The position numbers and the translations under genes are program-made. Positions 9,277 to 19,711 of a stretch of DNA of 64,000 nt are shown piece after piece; positions within the stretch are counted from its first letter, which is position 1; each line of letters begins with the position of its first letter. This DNA comes from an uncultured Alphaproteobacteria bacterium (GTDB taxonomy: Bacteria > Pseudomonadota > Alphaproteobacteria > Micavibrionales > Micavibrionaceae): positions 1 through 64,000 of the forward strand of contig CALDTV010000023.1 of assembly GCA_937923625.1 (NCBI GenBank). The letters run 5' to 3'. The notes below the pieces were generated by a model, which made no database searches, was not told the origin of the DNA, and saw only the letters and a program-made list of their open reading frames with translations.

Positions 9277-10638
9277 TTAGCGATATATAGCCGCAGGCGA
9301 TATTTGATAAATAGGCATACTACCATCCGCGCCATTCATATTAGAACTGCTTAAACCAATTCCTTGTTGTTGCAAAGACTGCCGCATGCCGTCCAAACCA
9401 CCACGGAAATTAATTGCCACCGTCGCTGTTTGCGGGGATAAAGACTTCACTTCTACTGATTGTACACCACGTGTACTTTCAATGAGGCGTTTGGTATCGA
9501 CCCACTCACGGACATTATTGAAAGTAAGCTGCGCCATAATATTTTCTACGGCACCAGTGAGAGCTGGTGTTTGAGTGCTATTTTGCTGCTGCGCGTTCAT
9601 TTGCGGTGCAGTCGATGGCACTTCACGCGCTAAAGTTGGGCGTTGCCAGTTATTTTCTAAGGCTATAGATGTCTGTGCAATAACCCTATTAAAGAATTGA
9701 TCCTGCCCTTCCCCTGGATAACTTCTCACGGAGAATTGCTTTGCCAAAGTTGGACCAAAAGATTTTGCCTCATAAACACTCACAGCCATAGCAGTTGTCC
9801 CATCACTCATTGGCTCTGGTGTTGCGACCACAAGCGCCGCTTCTCGTGCCTGATAGCGTAAACGCATGTTATTGAGCGCCGAAGGATCATATCGCAACGC
9901 ATCACCACTCCCCCCAATACTTGCCATATCTTGCGCATCCCCAACGGGCAGCAATGCACGCCCAGAGGTTCGGTTTTGCTCTGCCCGCGCCCATGCTTCT
10001 AAAAAGGGGTTTTGACGCCATAAAACAGCGCCCCTTTCGCCTTCATAAAAAGGAATCACCAAAATATCTGCCGCACCGCTTAAGGGTGCTCCTGAAAGCG
10101 TATTTGAAGCCGTCTGATTTAACGCTGGGTTATCTAATGCTCCATTGGCGTTGGTCATGTCTGCTTGTTGGCGTTGTCCCCGAAACGCACGGTTGCTAAA
10201 GCTAATTTTATAATTCCCCTTATAACGCACAGCCGAAAGCTGTTCATTTGTAACTTCAAAATTTCGCACGAACATCGACACTTCTTCGATAGAGGGGGCT
10301 TCAAATGTTTCCATCTCTTCTGCAGATAAAAAGCGTCCCGCCAATTCTGTGTAAGCTTTTATTTGTGCTTCTTGAAATGCTTTTTCTCTGGCCTCAACCG
10401 CGTTATCGGCGGTTACATCAACAATCACATTATCCACGGTGTAGAGCGCTTTGGCTTCTTCTCTAGCGGCTGTAACGGCAGCGGGGTCATAAGCTGGCGC
10501 GGTGACGATTTCTTGCGCTTGAGCCTTTGGTGGTAAAACACTGTTAAAAAACGTCAGACAAAACACTGTACCGATGCACAGGGAAGCTTTATAAGAAGTT
10601 TTATACAAAGAGGCGGTATATTTATTTAGACGGGTCAT
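9277..10638 (-). CDS. DUF2066 domain protein, exported
   Basis: 453 residues from the ATG at 10636-10638; a GTG three codons earlier is possible. A signal peptide or N-terminal anchor ('ASLCIGTVFCLTFFNSVLPP') ends near 'AQAQ'. The DUF2066 domain follows from about residue 65 ('YTVDNVIVDVTADNAVEARE...AQIKAYTEL'), with a long tail containing 'ADILVIPFYEG'. The molecular function of DUF2066 is not established. It lies between purM (divergent, 60 bases away) and the permease-hdaA pair, a neighbourhood I associate with alphaproteobacteria. Confidence 0.8.
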   Translation of the reverse strand: MTRLNKYTASLYKTSYKASLCIGTVFCLTFFNSVLPPKAQAQEIVTAPAYDPAAVTAAREEAKALYTVDNVIVDVTADNAVEAREKAFQEAQIKAYTELAGRFLSAEEMETFEAPSIEEVSMFVRNFEVTNEQLSAVRYKGNYKISFSNRAFRGQRQQADMTNANGALDNPALNQTASNTLSGAPLSGAADILVIPFYEGERGAVLWRQNPFLEAWARAEQNRTSGRALLPVGDAQDMASIGGSGDALRYDPSALNNMRLRYQAREAALVVATPEPMSDGTTAMAVSVYEAKSFGPTLAKQFSVRSYPGEGQDQFFNRVIAQTSIALENNWQRPTLAREVPSTAPQMNAQQQNSTQTPALTGAVENIMAQLTFNNVREWVDTKRLIESTRGVQSVEVKSLSPQTATVAINFRGGLDGMRQSLQQQGIGLSSSNMNGADGSMPIYQISPAAIYR

Positions 10639-10698
10639 GTTCAACACTTTATTGTCAGAAGATGGCTTTTTTATAACTTAAAATGAGATAAAAAGACA

Positions 10699-11778
10699 AT
10701 GAAACAAGGCGCATATAAAGAAGCGGGTGTGGATATTGAAGCAGGAAATACGCTGGTTGAGCGCATAAAGCCCGCGATCAAGGCAACAAGCCGTAGTGGC
10801 ATGATGAGCGGAATTGGCGGGTTCGGCGCGCTTTTTGACCCAAAAGCCGCAGGATATGATGACCCTATTTTGGTTTCAGCCACTGATGGTGTTGGCACAA
10901 AGTTAAAAGTTGCGATTGATACAGGAAAACACGATACGGTCGGCATCGATTTGGTCGCAATGTGCGTCAATGACCTTGTCGTACAGGGCGCAGAACCTCT
11001 ATTTTTCCTCGATTATTTTGCCTGCGGCAAATTAGATGTAGATCATGCGGAAGCCGTGATTAAAGGCATTGCAAAAGGTTGCAAGGACTCTGGCTGCGCG
11101 TTAATTGGCGGTGAAACAGCCGAAATGCCAGGGATGTATGAAGCAGGCGATTATGATTTGGCTGGCTTTACAGTTGGCGCAGTAGAGCGCGACCGTATTG
11201 TCACGGGCGAAAATATCTCCAAAGGCGATGTCATTATTGCGCTGGCCTCTAGCGGTCTTCACTCAAATGGTTATTCATTGGTCCGCAAAATTGTGACATC
11301 AACGCAAGGTCATGATTATGACTCCCCAGCGCCATTTGATACATCACAAACAATCGCTGAGAGTTTACTCATCCCTACAAAGTTATATGTTAAATCTGTA
11401 CTTGCGGCATTGAAACTCAACAACGATCAGGGCGAACAGATCATTAAAGGAATCGCCAATATCACTGGTGGTGGTTTGGTTGAAAATATTCCTCGTGTCT
11501 TACCAAAGGGTACAAAAGCCATTATAGACGCCAGTAGCTGGGACTTACCGCCTGTGTTTAAATGGCTAAAAGCGGCAGGAAATTTATCTGATGATGATAT
11601 GGCTTTGACGTTAAATTGTGGGATTGGCATGGTTTTGGTCTGCCCCATTGATGATGCCGAAAAGCTGATGGAAAATTTAAAAGAAAACGGTGAAACCGTC
11701 ATGAAAATTGGGTATATTGATTCAAATGATGATGAACCCCACGTGGTCACTCATAACACCAACAGCGCATGGACATAA
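10699..11778 (+). CDS. purM: Phosphoribosylformylglycinamidine cyclo-ligase (AIR synthetase)
   Basis: 359 residues, close to the usual 345-355. It closes the imidazole ring to make AIR in purine synthesis, using ATP. The start '[17 protein letters not shown]' and the blocks '[10 protein letters not shown]', '[25 protein letters not shown]', '[14 protein letters not shown]' and '[14 protein letters not shown]' are diagnostic. It is divergent from the DUF2066 gene; a short gene for an oxidase subunit follows 17 bases downstream in the same direction. No purN was seen next to it, although purM-purN is the commoner arrangement. Confidence 0.96.
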   Translation: MKQGAYKEAGVDIEAGNTLVERIKPAIKATSRSGMMSGIGGFGALFDPKAAGYDDPILVSATDGVGTKLKVAIDTGKHDTVGIDLVAMCVNDLVVQGAEPLFFLDYFACGKLDVDHAEAVIKGIAKGCKDSGCALIGGETAEMPGMYEAGDYDLAGFTVGAVERDRIVTGENISKGDVIIALASSGLHSNGYSLVRKIVTSTQGHDYDSPAPFDTSQTIAESLLIPTKLYVKSVLAALKLNNDQGEQIIKGIANITGGGLVENIPRVLPKGTKAIIDASSWDLPPVFKWLKAAGNLSDDDMALTLNCGIGMVLVCPIDDAEKLMENLKENGETVMKIGYIDSNDDEPHVVTHNTNSAWT

Positions 11779-11795
11779 TTCAAGGATTGAAGAGA

Positions 11796-11939
11796 ATGGC
11801 AAATACCCCCAAAGCAGACGTATCCGTCGAAGAAGTTCAAAAAGCCAAGAATTTATGGTTAAGCTTCACTGTCATGATGAAGTGGGGCATAATTTCTGTT
11901 ATTGGGATTTTAGCCCTCATGGCTCTATTTTTGCTTTAA
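11796..11939 (+). CDS. aa3-type cytochrome c oxidase subunit IV (small membrane protein)
   Basis: A 47-residue protein (MANTPKADVSVEEVQKAKNL..., one membrane span, ending LMALFLL). A soluble N-terminus, the 'W-x-x-F-T-x-x-M-K-W-G' approach and a single hydrophobic helix match the COX4_pro_2 family of bacterial aa3 oxidase subunit IV, known mainly from alphaproteobacteria, where it decorates the oxidase without being catalytic. An AAGAGA stretch lies just upstream of the ATG. It stands alone 17 bases after purM; no other oxidase genes are in the window. A longer frame in another register (11708-12007) overlaps it but shows no protein-like features. Confidence 0.75.
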   Translation: MANTPKADVSVEEVQKAKNLWLSFTVMMKWGIISVIGILALMALFLL

Positions 11940-12118
11940 ACTCACCGTTAATTTTCATAAAAATTTATTTTTCACTGTCTGTTTTCATAAGAAAAAAACC
12001 CCTCTAACAATAATGTTTAAAAAGACGTAAATTCATATTTTAGTAATAATTTGAATGGCATACTAGCTGATTAGGCGTCAAATCCTGATGTCTTGGTATA
12101 TTCAAAAAAAGTTATGTA

Positions 12119-15100
12119 ATGAAACGTGAGTGTATAAAAATAGATTGGATATCGGCGGCCTGCACTCTCAGGGCGTTAACAATCTTACTATGCCTTTTAT
12201 GCCTTACCTATTCGGGGCAAGTGGCGGCACAGAATTCTTCACCAAGCACACTTATTCTCAGTGATAAACAACAAGAGCATTACCTATCTCCTTACATTGC
12301 AATTTATGACGATGATGAAAAAAAATTAGATGCCCGTACGGTTGTCACACAACAATCAAAACTAAAAAAAACAATCAATGCCTCTGGCACGTTGGTTGAT
12401 TTGCAGGCAAAAGCAAATAAAAAATGGTTTAATTTTAATGTGATTAATCGATCTAAAACAAATCAATGGGTCATAGATTTTGGCAATAGTTTTAATGGCC
12501 GCTTCGGATTAGTTGGGGAAATAGAAAGCTATGCTTTTAATTTTGAGACAAGAGCTTTATCAAAAAATCAAGAAATAGAAAATAGCGCTATAAAATTATT
12601 TATACCGACGAATAAAAAAGTTCAAATTCTGATTTCAATGGAATTAGACAATAAGCTTCCCGTGACAATCCCGTTTAAAATCAATAATATTGATAATTAT
12701 ACAAAACCAACCCATAAATTATTATTCTCCCTTACAGCGACCTTTCTCATAGGAATGGCTTTTTTCTTCAGCGCCGTAGCCCTCATGAGAAAGCAATATA
12801 ATTATTTTATTGTAAGTGCTTATTACATTGGATTATTTGGATTATTGTTCGTGCAAAATAATTTTGTTGCCCTGTCTTTGCCGCTTTTAGGCAACGCTTT
12901 AATACCTTTTTCCTGCTTAGTTATTTCCCTTATTGGGTACGGTGTTGCCTCTATATTTTGGTATATAGATTCCGCATCCTCCTTTTGGAAAAAGATTTAT
13001 TTTTCCCCTATCATCGTAACTATCCTATCATTTTTTGTGGTTCACTTTTCTCCACTCTCTAATTTCTCAGTGTTATATTTTCTTCCTACATTTATAATAT
13101 TAGCTTTGATCCCAGTGGTTTCCGTATACAAGTCTCAAAGAGCGGCCAGTGAAATAACAGCTTTCATGTTTAGTGGTCTAATATTACTTTTTGGTGCTTG
13201 CATTACATTGTTAAATTTCAGCCCGATAATGCAGCCATTATCTACAGCTATTAATGCTTACTGGCTGGCGCTTGTTCCACAAACAGTGTTTTTTATCTTG
13301 GCCACCTATAGTGAACTCAATCAGAAAACAAATCATTATATGGCCTCTAAAACGGTTGAGATTAATGAAACAGAATCTGTGTCGCGCCTGCGAGAGTCCA
13401 AAGAAAGCATGGAGCATGAGAGACTATTAAAAGTTATTGAGCAGGAAAGAAAAGTCTTAGGCCAACTGCGAAAGAGTGAAGCCAAACGCGGCGAGGAAAT
13501 GCGCACTGCAAAAGAAGAAGCAGACCTTGCCAATAAAGCGAAGTCGGCTTTCTTGGCAGTTGTAACGCATGAAATCCGTACGCCAATGACAGGTATTATG
13601 GGCATGGTGCGCTTACTTTTAGACACGAGCCTTGGCAAAGAACAAAAAGAATATGCACAAACGATACAAGACTCAAGCGACGCAATGCTGGCTCTTTTAA
13701 ATGATATTTTAGATTTTGAAAAAATTGAACAAGGGAAAATGACGTTCGAGAACATTAGTTTTGATCTTCACCGCCTGATAAAAGGTGTGGCAAGATTAAT
13801 GAATGGTCACGCTGTACAAAAAAATATTGAGCTTGAAATTCAAATGGGTGGAAATCTTCCGAGATATGTCATGGGAGACCCCAACAGGCTAAGGCAAGTG
13901 CTTTTAAACCTGACAGGAAACGCGGTAAAATTTACTGAAAAAGGTAGTGTGACGATCACAGTAGAGAGACTGAATGAAACGATAAAAGATGGCTGCTTTG
14001 AAATATATTTTTCTATTAAAGATAGCGGGATTGGTATTTCTGAAGAAGCGCAAAAAAATCTTTTTAATCCCTTTGCACAGGCAGATAAATCAATTTCGCG
14101 TAAATTTGGTGGCACTGGCTTAGGCCTTGCGATTAGTAAAGGTCTCATTGAAAATATGGGAAGCAGTATCAACATTAATAGTAAAGAAGGTGTTGGTAGC
14201 ACATTCTTTTTTACCTTGAAAATGAAAGCCAGCAGCGAAGAAGACCAACAACAAATTCTTGACGAAAGCGCAGAGACAAATTCATTAGCGCAACAAGATA
14301 GTAACATACAGCCAATAAATATTTTAATTGTTGATGATAATGAAACAAATAGAAAAGTTATTCGTGGGTTTTTGAAAAAACAAAATAACTTCATGGAAGA
14401 TGCTGAAGATGCTCATGTCGCCTTTGAGAAACTGGCGCAGAAAAAATATGACCTCATACTCATGGATATTGAAATGCCAGGCTTGTCAGGCGATGAAGCG
14501 ACGAAAAAGCTACGTCAATCTCATGACCCACACTTAAGAAATATTCCAGTTATCGCTATTACGGGCAATGTAATGCCCAATCATATTGACCGTTTTAACG
14601 TCGCGGGTATGAATGGTTATCTTGCGAAACCTATTGATCCAGAAAAACTAAATGATCTTGTTAGGCGCGCCGCCCTGGGAGAATTTAATAACAAGCCTGT
14701 AACATCTTCTGGCGCAATGGATAGTTGGAAAAACGATAATAATCAAAAACTGGGACAAGATAAGAATGAGGTAGAAGACCTAACCCCAACCATCAGTCGC
14801 ACAAAAGATATTGAAAAAAATATTGAAAAAGAGGATATCGAACTAGCCGCAGATGTATTTAAAACCGACACGATGGACACCTTAAAAGAGCATATGAGTC
14901 ATGAAGAGCTTACAGAGATGCTCGATGATGTCATGTCTAAAACAACTGAAATTATTGAAAGTATGCAAAAAGCATTGGGGCAGAAAAACACTGAAATGCT
15001 ATCGGCAAAAGGGCATGAGTTAAAAGGAATGGCAGGAAATTTTGGATTGATGGAATTAAGCAGGCAAGCCTCTGAGATTGAATCAAAAGGGAAAACGTCT

Positions 15101-15199
15101 GCCGCCCTTGTTCTTAATAGCTTGGTAGAACCTCTCCCTGATATGCAAAAGAGGGCCCAAAAGGCCCTCGATCAATGGTTAGATTCAGCGAATAAATAA
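12119..15199 (+). CDS. Hybrid histidine kinase with 7TM sensor, receiver and HPt domains
   Basis: 1026 residues. Order: signal or anchor helix (about 15-37), an extracytoplasmic beta-rich sensor (about 40-195) resembling the 7TMR-DISM extracellular type, about seven membrane spans (200-400), a coiled coil, HisKA with 'THEIRTPM' (His484), HATPase ('NLTGNAVKF', then 'DSGIGI' and 'GTGLGLAISKG'), a receiver ('LILMDIEMPG', Asp783) and a C-terminal HPt ('GHELKGMAGNFG', His966). All three phospho-acceptors are present, so an internal His-Asp-His relay can run to an external regulator. No partner receiver is adjacent; the nearest receiver-only genes lie about 40 kb away. The start is an ATG with no strong ribosome-binding site. 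Confidence 0.93.
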   Translation: MKRECIKIDWISAACTLRALTILLCLLCLTYSGQVAAQNSSPSTLILSDKQQEHYLSPYIAIYDDDEKKLDARTVVTQQSKLKKTINASGTLVDLQAKANKKWFNFNVINRSKTNQWVIDFGNSFNGRFGLVGEIESYAFNFETRALSKNQEIENSAIKLFIPTNKKVQILISMELDNKLPVTIPFKINNIDNYTKPTHKLLFSLTATFLIGMAFFFSAVALMRKQYNYFIVSAYYIGLFGLLFVQNNFVALSLPLLGNALIPFSCLVISLIGYGVASIFWYIDSASSFWKKIYFSPIIVTILSFFVVHFSPLSNFSVLYFLPTFIILALIPVVSVYKSQRAASEITAFMFSGLILLFGACITLLNFSPIMQPLSTAINAYWLALVPQTVFFILATYSELNQKTNHYMASKTVEINETESVSRLRESKESMEHERLLKVIEQERKVLGQLRKSEAKRGEEMRTAKEEADLANKAKSAFLAVVTHEIRTPMTGIMGMVRLLLDTSLGKEQKEYAQTIQDSSDAMLALLNDILDFEKIEQGKMTFENISFDLHRLIKGVARLMNGHAVQKNIELEIQMGGNLPRYVMGDPNRLRQVLLNLTGNAVKFTEKGSVTITVERLNETIKDGCFEIYFSIKDSGIGISEEAQKNLFNPFAQADKSISRKFGGTGLGLAISKGLIENMGSSININSKEGVGSTFFFTLKMKASSEEDQQQILDESAETNSLAQQDSNIQPINILIVDDNETNRKVIRGFLKKQNNFMEDAEDAHVAFEKLAQKKYDLILMDIEMPGLSGDEATKKLRQSHDPHLRNIPVIAITGNVMPNHIDRFNVAGMNGYLAKPIDPEKLNDLVRRAALGEFNNKPVTSSGAMDSWKNDNNQKLGQDKNEVEDLTPTISRTKDIEKNIEKEDIELAADVFKTDTMDTLKEHMSHEELTEMLDDVMSKTTEIIESMQKALGQKNTEMLSAKGHELKGMAGNFGLMELSRQASEIESKGKTSAALVLNSLVEPLPDMQKRAQKALDQWLDSANK

Positions 15200-15209
15200 G
15201 CTTCCGCTG

Positions 15210-15632
15210 TTAGCCTACGATTTCATCGTCTTTGAAAAAATAGGCAATCTCAATTGCTGCATTCTCATCAGAATCTGATCCGTGAACAGAATTCTCACCA
15301 ATGCTTAAGGCATATTCTTTACGAATTGTACCAGCATCTGCTTCTTCTGGGTTTGTGGCGCCCATGATATCGCGGTTTTTCTTCACGGCATCTTCACCTT
15401 CTAAAACCTGAATAACAACTGGCTCAGAAATCATAAATTCAACCAATTCGCCAAAGAATGGGCGCTCTTTATGAACAGCATAAAAGCCTTCCGCTTGATC
15501 ACGTGTCATGTGAATACGCTTTTGCGCCACAATGCGCAGACCGTTCTCTTCAAATTTTTGGTTAATTGCGCCTGTTAAATTACGGCGCGTTGCATCAGGT
15601 TTTAAAATCGAAAATGTTCTTTGTGTAGCCAT
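15210..15632 (-). CDS. ndk: Nucleoside diphosphate kinase
   Basis: 140 residues, exactly the family size. It transfers the gamma phosphate between nucleoside di- and triphosphates through a phosphohistidine. The start '[17 protein letters not shown]' and the active-site block 'NSVHGSDS' with His117 are complete. It is convergent with the hybrid kinase gene (10 bases apart) and divergent from the RelA/SpoT-like gene. Confidence 0.98.
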   Translation of the reverse strand: MATQRTFSILKPDATRRNLTGAINQKFEENGLRIVAQKRIHMTRDQAEGFYAVHKERPFFGELVEFMISEPVVIQVLEGEDAVKKNRDIMGATNPEEADAGTIRKEYALSIGENSVHGSDSDENAAIEIAYFFKDDEIVG

Positions 15633-15749
15633 CGGTATTACCTTCTTAATTAGTGTTATGTGCGCTTTATAAGCATCGCATTCGTTAAGAGCAAGAAAAA
15701 GCTTTACATTTACATAATATTTAATTATTTTATTGGTGGAGACATAAAA

Positions 15750-16349
15750 ATGACAGTATCAAATTTACAACAACCTTTTCGATCCTCTTCCTACGATCCT
15801 AAAAAGTGGTGGTCTATTACGGCGCAACCTATGCCTGATTATTCTGTCCAAGAATATCTAGGCTTAGCAGAAGCAGCACAAGATGATCTCGTCAATAATG
15901 CCCGAAATTTTCTAAGCGATAATGATTTTTCTTTTATTGAAATCAATCACGATATATTTACCCAGTATGAAAAAAGCAAACTTAATTTTCGTGAGTGGCT
16001 CGAAAATTTTTGTGATGAAAATAGATTAGATAAAAACGTAGATTTTCTTATGGTTGGGCCACGCGTTAAAGCGCCTAACTCAGCTGAGAGAAAAGCCAGC
16101 ACTGGCGAATTACCTAATGACAGAATAGTCGATTATCTTGGCATCATGTTTGTAAGTTTAAAGCAAAATCCAAAAGCAAAAAAAATAGAGATAGTCTTAA
16201 AACTTTGGGCAACGCGATTGACGCAATTGAAGCGCATGAACCAACAGTTGCTTATAAAAATCAATATTGGGAGCCGCACCCTAAAACAAGCTTTAGAGGA
16301 CATAAATCTTTGTGGATTGCTAAAGGCCCCCATGACAAAGCTATTTTAG
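15750..16349 (+). CDS. RelA/SpoT-like nucleotidyltransferase, 5' half (frame broken)
   Basis: The ATG at 15750 follows GGTGGAG at good spacing. Reading runs [20 protein letters not shown] onward to the family-like stretch '[10 protein letters not shown]...[11 protein letters not shown]' (about residues 105-140), which resembles the R-x-K-x-x-S ... D-x-x-G-I-R region of (p)ppGpp synthetase folds. After base 16178 the frame gives about 55 residues without family character and stops at 16349, while the matching continuation is in the -1 frame (16205-16786). The gene is therefore either frameshifted or uses slippage. It is divergent from ndk. Confidence 0.6.
   Translation: MTVSNLQQPFRSSSYDPKKWWSITAQPMPDYSVQEYLGLAEAAQDDLVNNARNFLSDNDFSFIEINHDIFTQYEKSKLNFREWLENFCDENRLDKNVDFLMVGPRVKAPNSAERKASTGELPNDRIVDYLGIMFVSLKQNPKAKKIEIVLKLWATRLTQLKRMNQQLLIKINIGSRTLKQALEDINLCGLLKAPMTKLF
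16177..16185 (+). other. Slippery A8 run (A-AAA-AAA heptamer) at the frame change
   Basis: GCA-AAA-AAA-ATA in the upstream frame contains the heptamer A-AAA-AAA, a canonical -1 ribosomal slippage sequence, within a run of eight A (16178-16185). A -1 shift here joins the two halves into one reading frame of about 345 residues with no intervening stop. I found no upstream Shine-Dalgarno-like stimulator and no strong downstream hairpin, so an ordinary homopolymer indel is equally possible. Confidence 0.5.
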
Positions 16350-16786
16350 CTGAGATAAAATTAGAACATGAAAGTCAAATGGATGTTGATAAACTAACTA
16401 GAAGATTTTTAAACATAGGCCGTGCAGGAAAAAGATTACAAGCAGAAGTAGTAAGAGTGGGAAAAACCCCTAAAAAATCTTTTGATGCCGCCAGAAAAGA
16501 AGAAGACAAAGACGAAGCATTAAGAGGGATAGGCGCAATGCTTTATAATCGAGTTTTTACAGATGCGCAGTTAGTAAATCTTATGAATCCTGAAAGGCGT
16601 GGAAGCTTTCCAGCGTTACCACCTAAAGCTATATTGGAAGCTTTAAAAGAGACTATTAAGGGGCTCGGTTTTACGCGGAGCACAACCAGAGATTTAACAG
16701 CCCTTGTCACGAATATGTCTATGTTCGAGGAGCTTAAAAAGCCCACTAAAACAAGGAGTCCTAAACCAGGAAGAGTAAAAACTTAA
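16205..16786 (+). CDS. RelA/SpoT-like nucleotidyltransferase, 3' half (frame broken)
   Basis: Open in the -1 frame relative to the upstream half and readable from the A8 run onward. The first in-frame start-like codon is a TTG at 16205, without a ribosome-binding site. The block '[21 protein letters not shown]' followed by '[19 protein letters not shown]' matches the shape of RelA/SpoT synthetase cores (K-x-Y-...-P-K-x-x-G-Y-x-S-L-H, then E-I/V-Q-I-R). The conserved GYxSLH appears as RGHKSLW, so the protein is a distant member. The C-terminus is basic. Its stop overlaps the convergent alaS stop by 4 bases. Confidence 0.55.
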   Translation: MGNAIDAIEAHEPTVAYKNQYWEPHPKTSFRGHKSLWIAKGPHDKAILAEIKLEHESQMDVDKLTRRFLNIGRAGKRLQAEVVRVGKTPKKSFDAARKEEDKDEALRGIGAMLYNRVFTDAQLVNLMNPERRGSFPALPPKAILEALKETIKGLGFTRSTTRDLTALVTNMSMFEELKKPTKTRSPKPGRVKT

Positions 16787-19437
16787 CCCAACTTTTTTTC
16801 AATCACACTCAACGCATCATTCGCCGCGGCGGGGTTTGCGCCGCCGGCTTGGGCCATGTCAGGCCGACCACCGCCGCCAGAACCACCAAGAGCTTCTGCG
16901 CCAAGCTTCACCAAATCAACCGCATTAATGTTATCGGTTAAATCTGGCGTTACAGCGACAATGATTGAAGCTTTGGCGTCATCGGTAGCCACCAAAACAA
17001 TCACCCCTGATTCAATTTTTTTCTTTAATTGATCTGCCATACTTTTTAAATCTTTCGGTGGAAACCCTTCTAATATTTTACCAATAAATTTCACGCCATT
17101 AATTTCTTTGACATCATCATTAGATGATCCGCCGCCGCCCATCGCAATGCTCTTTTGCAGTTCGACAATTTTCTTTTCTAAAGATTTCTTATCACTCAAA
17201 AGTGTTTCAACCTTTTGGCTGACCTCTGCCACAGGTGTTTTCATTAATTGTGATAGATGTTTCACTGTTGCCTCTTGCTCACAAAGATATTGTTGCGCAC
17301 GCTCCCCCGTCAGCGCTTCAATACGGCGCACCCCTGCTGCTACAGCGGATTCGGAGACAATTTTGAACAACCCAATATCACCCGTGCGCGTCACATGCGT
17401 TCCACCACAAAGCTCAACAGAATATGGTTTATTATCGCCTATGCCTTGGCTTCCCATAGACACCACGCGTACCTCATCATCGTATTTTTCACCGAAAAGT
17501 GCCATCGCGCCACTTTCCATGGCTTCTTCGATTGGCATCACACGGGTAACAACAGAACTATTGGTGCGTATTTCTGCATTTACTTTTTCTTCAACTGCTT
17601 TCAGTTGCTCCGCAGTGACAGCGACAGGTTGCGAGATATCAAAGCGCGTGCGCTCGGCATCTTGCAGTGATCCTTTTTGCGCCACGTGATCGCCCAAAGT
17701 TTCGCGCAATGCTTCATGAAGTAAATGTGTAACAGAATGATTTGCACGAATGGCCGAACGACGGTTATGATCAACACGCAGCTCCAAACTATCGCCTTTA
17801 TCAATTGTACCCTCCTCCACCTTAATATAATGCGCAAATAATTTGCCTAGCTGTTTTTTTGTATCGGTCACGATGGCGTGACCATTGTCGCTTTTAACTA
17901 TTCCCGTATCGCCAACTTGTCCACCAGACTCACCGTAAAACGGGGTTTGATTGACGACAACAGCGCCCTCTTCGCCTTTTTGAAGGCTATCAACAATTTT
18001 GCCATCTTTAACAATCGCCAAAACTTCGCCTTCGGCAGTTTCAGTTTTATATCCAAGAAATTCTGTTGGCTCAATTTCTTCTAATAAGCTGAACCAAAGT
18101 TTTTCTGTGCCTGCATCGCCAGATCCCGACCATGCGGCGCGGGCTTTCTTTTTCTGCTCTGCCATACACGCATCAAAGCCAGCCATATCGACATCAATAC
18201 CTTTGGTGCGCAATGCGTCTTGGGTTAAATCAACGGGAAAGCCATAGGTGTCATATAGTTTAAACGCAACGTCACCCGCCAACGTGTTATCACGCACATT
18301 GCTTGCTTCATCGTCCAGCATTTTTAGGCCGCGATCCAGTGTTTGTTTAAAACGTGTTTCTTCATTTTTCAAAGTTTCAGAGATCAACGATTCTGCGCGC
18401 TTTAATTCAGGGAAAGCTTCGCCCATCATCGAAACGAGTGTCGGCAATAATTTATACATCAGCGGATCATCCGCCCCCAATAAATGCGCGTGACGCATGC
18501 CGCGGCGCATAATACGGCGTAGAACGTAACCACGCCCTTCATTAGATGGCATCACGCCATCCGCCAACAAGAATGACGCACAGCGTAAATGATCGGCAAT
18601 GACGCGGTGGCTGGCGGCCTGATCACCATCAGCGGCGACGCCCGTCAACTCTGCGCTGTTATCAATAATAGATTTGAGCAAATCAATATCATAATTAGTG
18701 ACTTTGCCTTGCATCAAGGCCGCCATACGCTCCAGCCCCATCCCTGTATCAATAGAAGGCTTCGGTAAGGGGCGGCGGATAGGTTGACCATCTTCGCCAG
18801 GTTCTTGCTCGTATTGCATGAAAACCAAATTCCAGAATTCTAAAAATCTGTCACCGTCTTCTTCTGGGGAACCAGGAGGGCCACCCTCTAACTGATCGCC
18901 TTGGTCATAGAAAATTTCGGAGCATGGGCCGCAAGGGCCACTATCACCCATTTGCCAGAAATTATCGTCAGTGGGAATTCTTATAATGCGATCATCACTA
19001 AACCCAGCGATTTTCTTCCATAGTCCTGCGGCTTCTTCATCGGTAGAATGAACCGTGATTAATAACTTGTCCTGCGGCATTTGGAAATTTTTACTGACCA
19101 ATTCCCACGCATAAGAAATTGCCTCTTCTTTAAAATAATCCCCAAAAGAAAAGTTACCCAGCATTTCAAAAAACGTGTGGTGACGGGCGGTGTAACCAAC
19201 ATTATCGAGGTCATTATGCTTGCCTCCTGCTCGTACACATTTTTGTGAAGTCGTTGCGCGGGTATAGTCGCGACTTTCTGCGCCAGTGAAAACATTTTTA
19301 AACTGCACCATACCCGAATTGACGAACATCAAAGTCGGATCATTTTGCGGCACAAGCGGCGAAGATTGCACCTGCGTATGACCGTTCTTCTCATAAAATC
19401 CAAGGAATTCTTTACGGATATCGTTTACTGTTTTCAT
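16783..19437 (-). CDS. alaS: Alanyl-tRNA synthetase
   Basis: 884 residues from the ATG at 19435-19437 ([20 protein letters not shown]), preceded by AAGG; an in-frame start 20 codons earlier adds a non-conserved leader. Domains in order are the class II catalytic core ('[21 protein letters not shown]'), the tRNA recognition region, the editing domain with the zinc-ligand sets '[12 protein letters not shown]' and 'ELCGGTHV', and the C-Ala domain with the glycine-rich '[16 protein letters not shown]'. The enzyme charges tRNA-Ala and hydrolyses mischarged Ser/Gly-tRNA-Ala. All key motifs are present. Confidence 0.98.
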   Translation of the reverse strand: MKTVNDIRKEFLGFYEKNGHTQVQSSPLVPQNDPTLMFVNSGMVQFKNVFTGAESRDYTRATTSQKCVRAGGKHNDLDNVGYTARHHTFFEMLGNFSFGDYFKEEAISYAWELVSKNFQMPQDKLLITVHSTDEEAAGLWKKIAGFSDDRIIRIPTDDNFWQMGDSGPCGPCSEIFYDQGDQLEGGPPGSPEEDGDRFLEFWNLVFMQYEQEPGEDGQPIRRPLPKPSIDTGMGLERMAALMQGKVTNYDIDLLKSIIDNSAELTGVAADGDQAASHRVIADHLRCASFLLADGVMPSNEGRGYVLRRIMRRGMRHAHLLGADDPLMYKLLPTLVSMMGEAFPELKRAESLISETLKNEETRFKQTLDRGLKMLDDEASNVRDNTLAGDVAFKLYDTYGFPVDLTQDALRTKGIDVDMAGFDACMAEQKKKARAAWSGSGDAGTEKLWFSLLEEIEPTEFLGYKTETAEGEVLAIVKDGKIVDSLQKGEEGAVVVNQTPFYGESGGQVGDTGIVKSDNGHAIVTDTKKQLGKLFAHYIKVEEGTIDKGDSLELRVDHNRRSAIRANHSVTHLLHEALRETLGDHVAQKGSLQDAERTRFDISQPVAVTAEQLKAVEEKVNAEIRTNSSVVTRVMPIEEAMESGAMALFGEKYDDEVRVVSMGSQGIGDNKPYSVELCGGTHVTRTGDIGLFKIVSESAVAAGVRRIEALTGERAQQYLCEQEATVKHLSQLMKTPVAEVSQKVETLLSDKKSLEKKIVELQKSIAMGGGGSSNDDVKEINGVKFIGKILEGFPPKDLKSMADQLKKKIESGVIVLVATDDAKASIIVAVTPDLTDNINAVDLVKLGAEALGGSGGGGRPDMAQAGGANPAAANDALSVIEKKLG

Positions 19438-19711
19438 GTTTCGCCTTAAGGTTTTGATATTGAACAGACATAATGCGAAATGACACCAAATATGCAAGAA
19501 TTTATTGACTCCTTACTTCCTTAAGTCCCCCATATGGCTGAGCGTTAATGCCCCCCAACCACAAGAAACCGCAGGAATCGTCATCTGGAGAGATAATTCC
19601 TAATTTCAAGATTTTTTGAGCCACAGTAAGTTAGATTAAGATGGCTATATTTGTGTTGGTTAAAATTGACAAAAATTATGTCAGATTGCCTCGATCACGT
19701 TCGCCGCGACG

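Noticed and set aside
11708-12007. 99-codon plus-strand frame after purM
   Set aside because: It overlaps the purM end in another frame and covers the oxidase subunit IV gene, whose own frame is a much better protein.
13840-14394. 184-codon minus-strand frame
   Set aside because: It is antisense to the kinase core of the hybrid histidine kinase and has no recognisable motifs.
15151-15169. Perfect GAGGGCC/GGCCCTC hairpin
   Set aside because: It lies in the HPt coding end with no T-run; it is probably coding coincidence, not a terminator for the kinase gene.
17108-17689. 193-codon plus-strand frame
   Set aside because: It is antisense to alaS; the composition is that of a shadow frame.
19498-19711. 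Gap between alaS and hisC as a possible RNA leader or small gene
   Set aside because: Only short frames (25 codons at most) and a weak AGGAAT/ATTCCT pair were seen; no known RNA motif could be supported.
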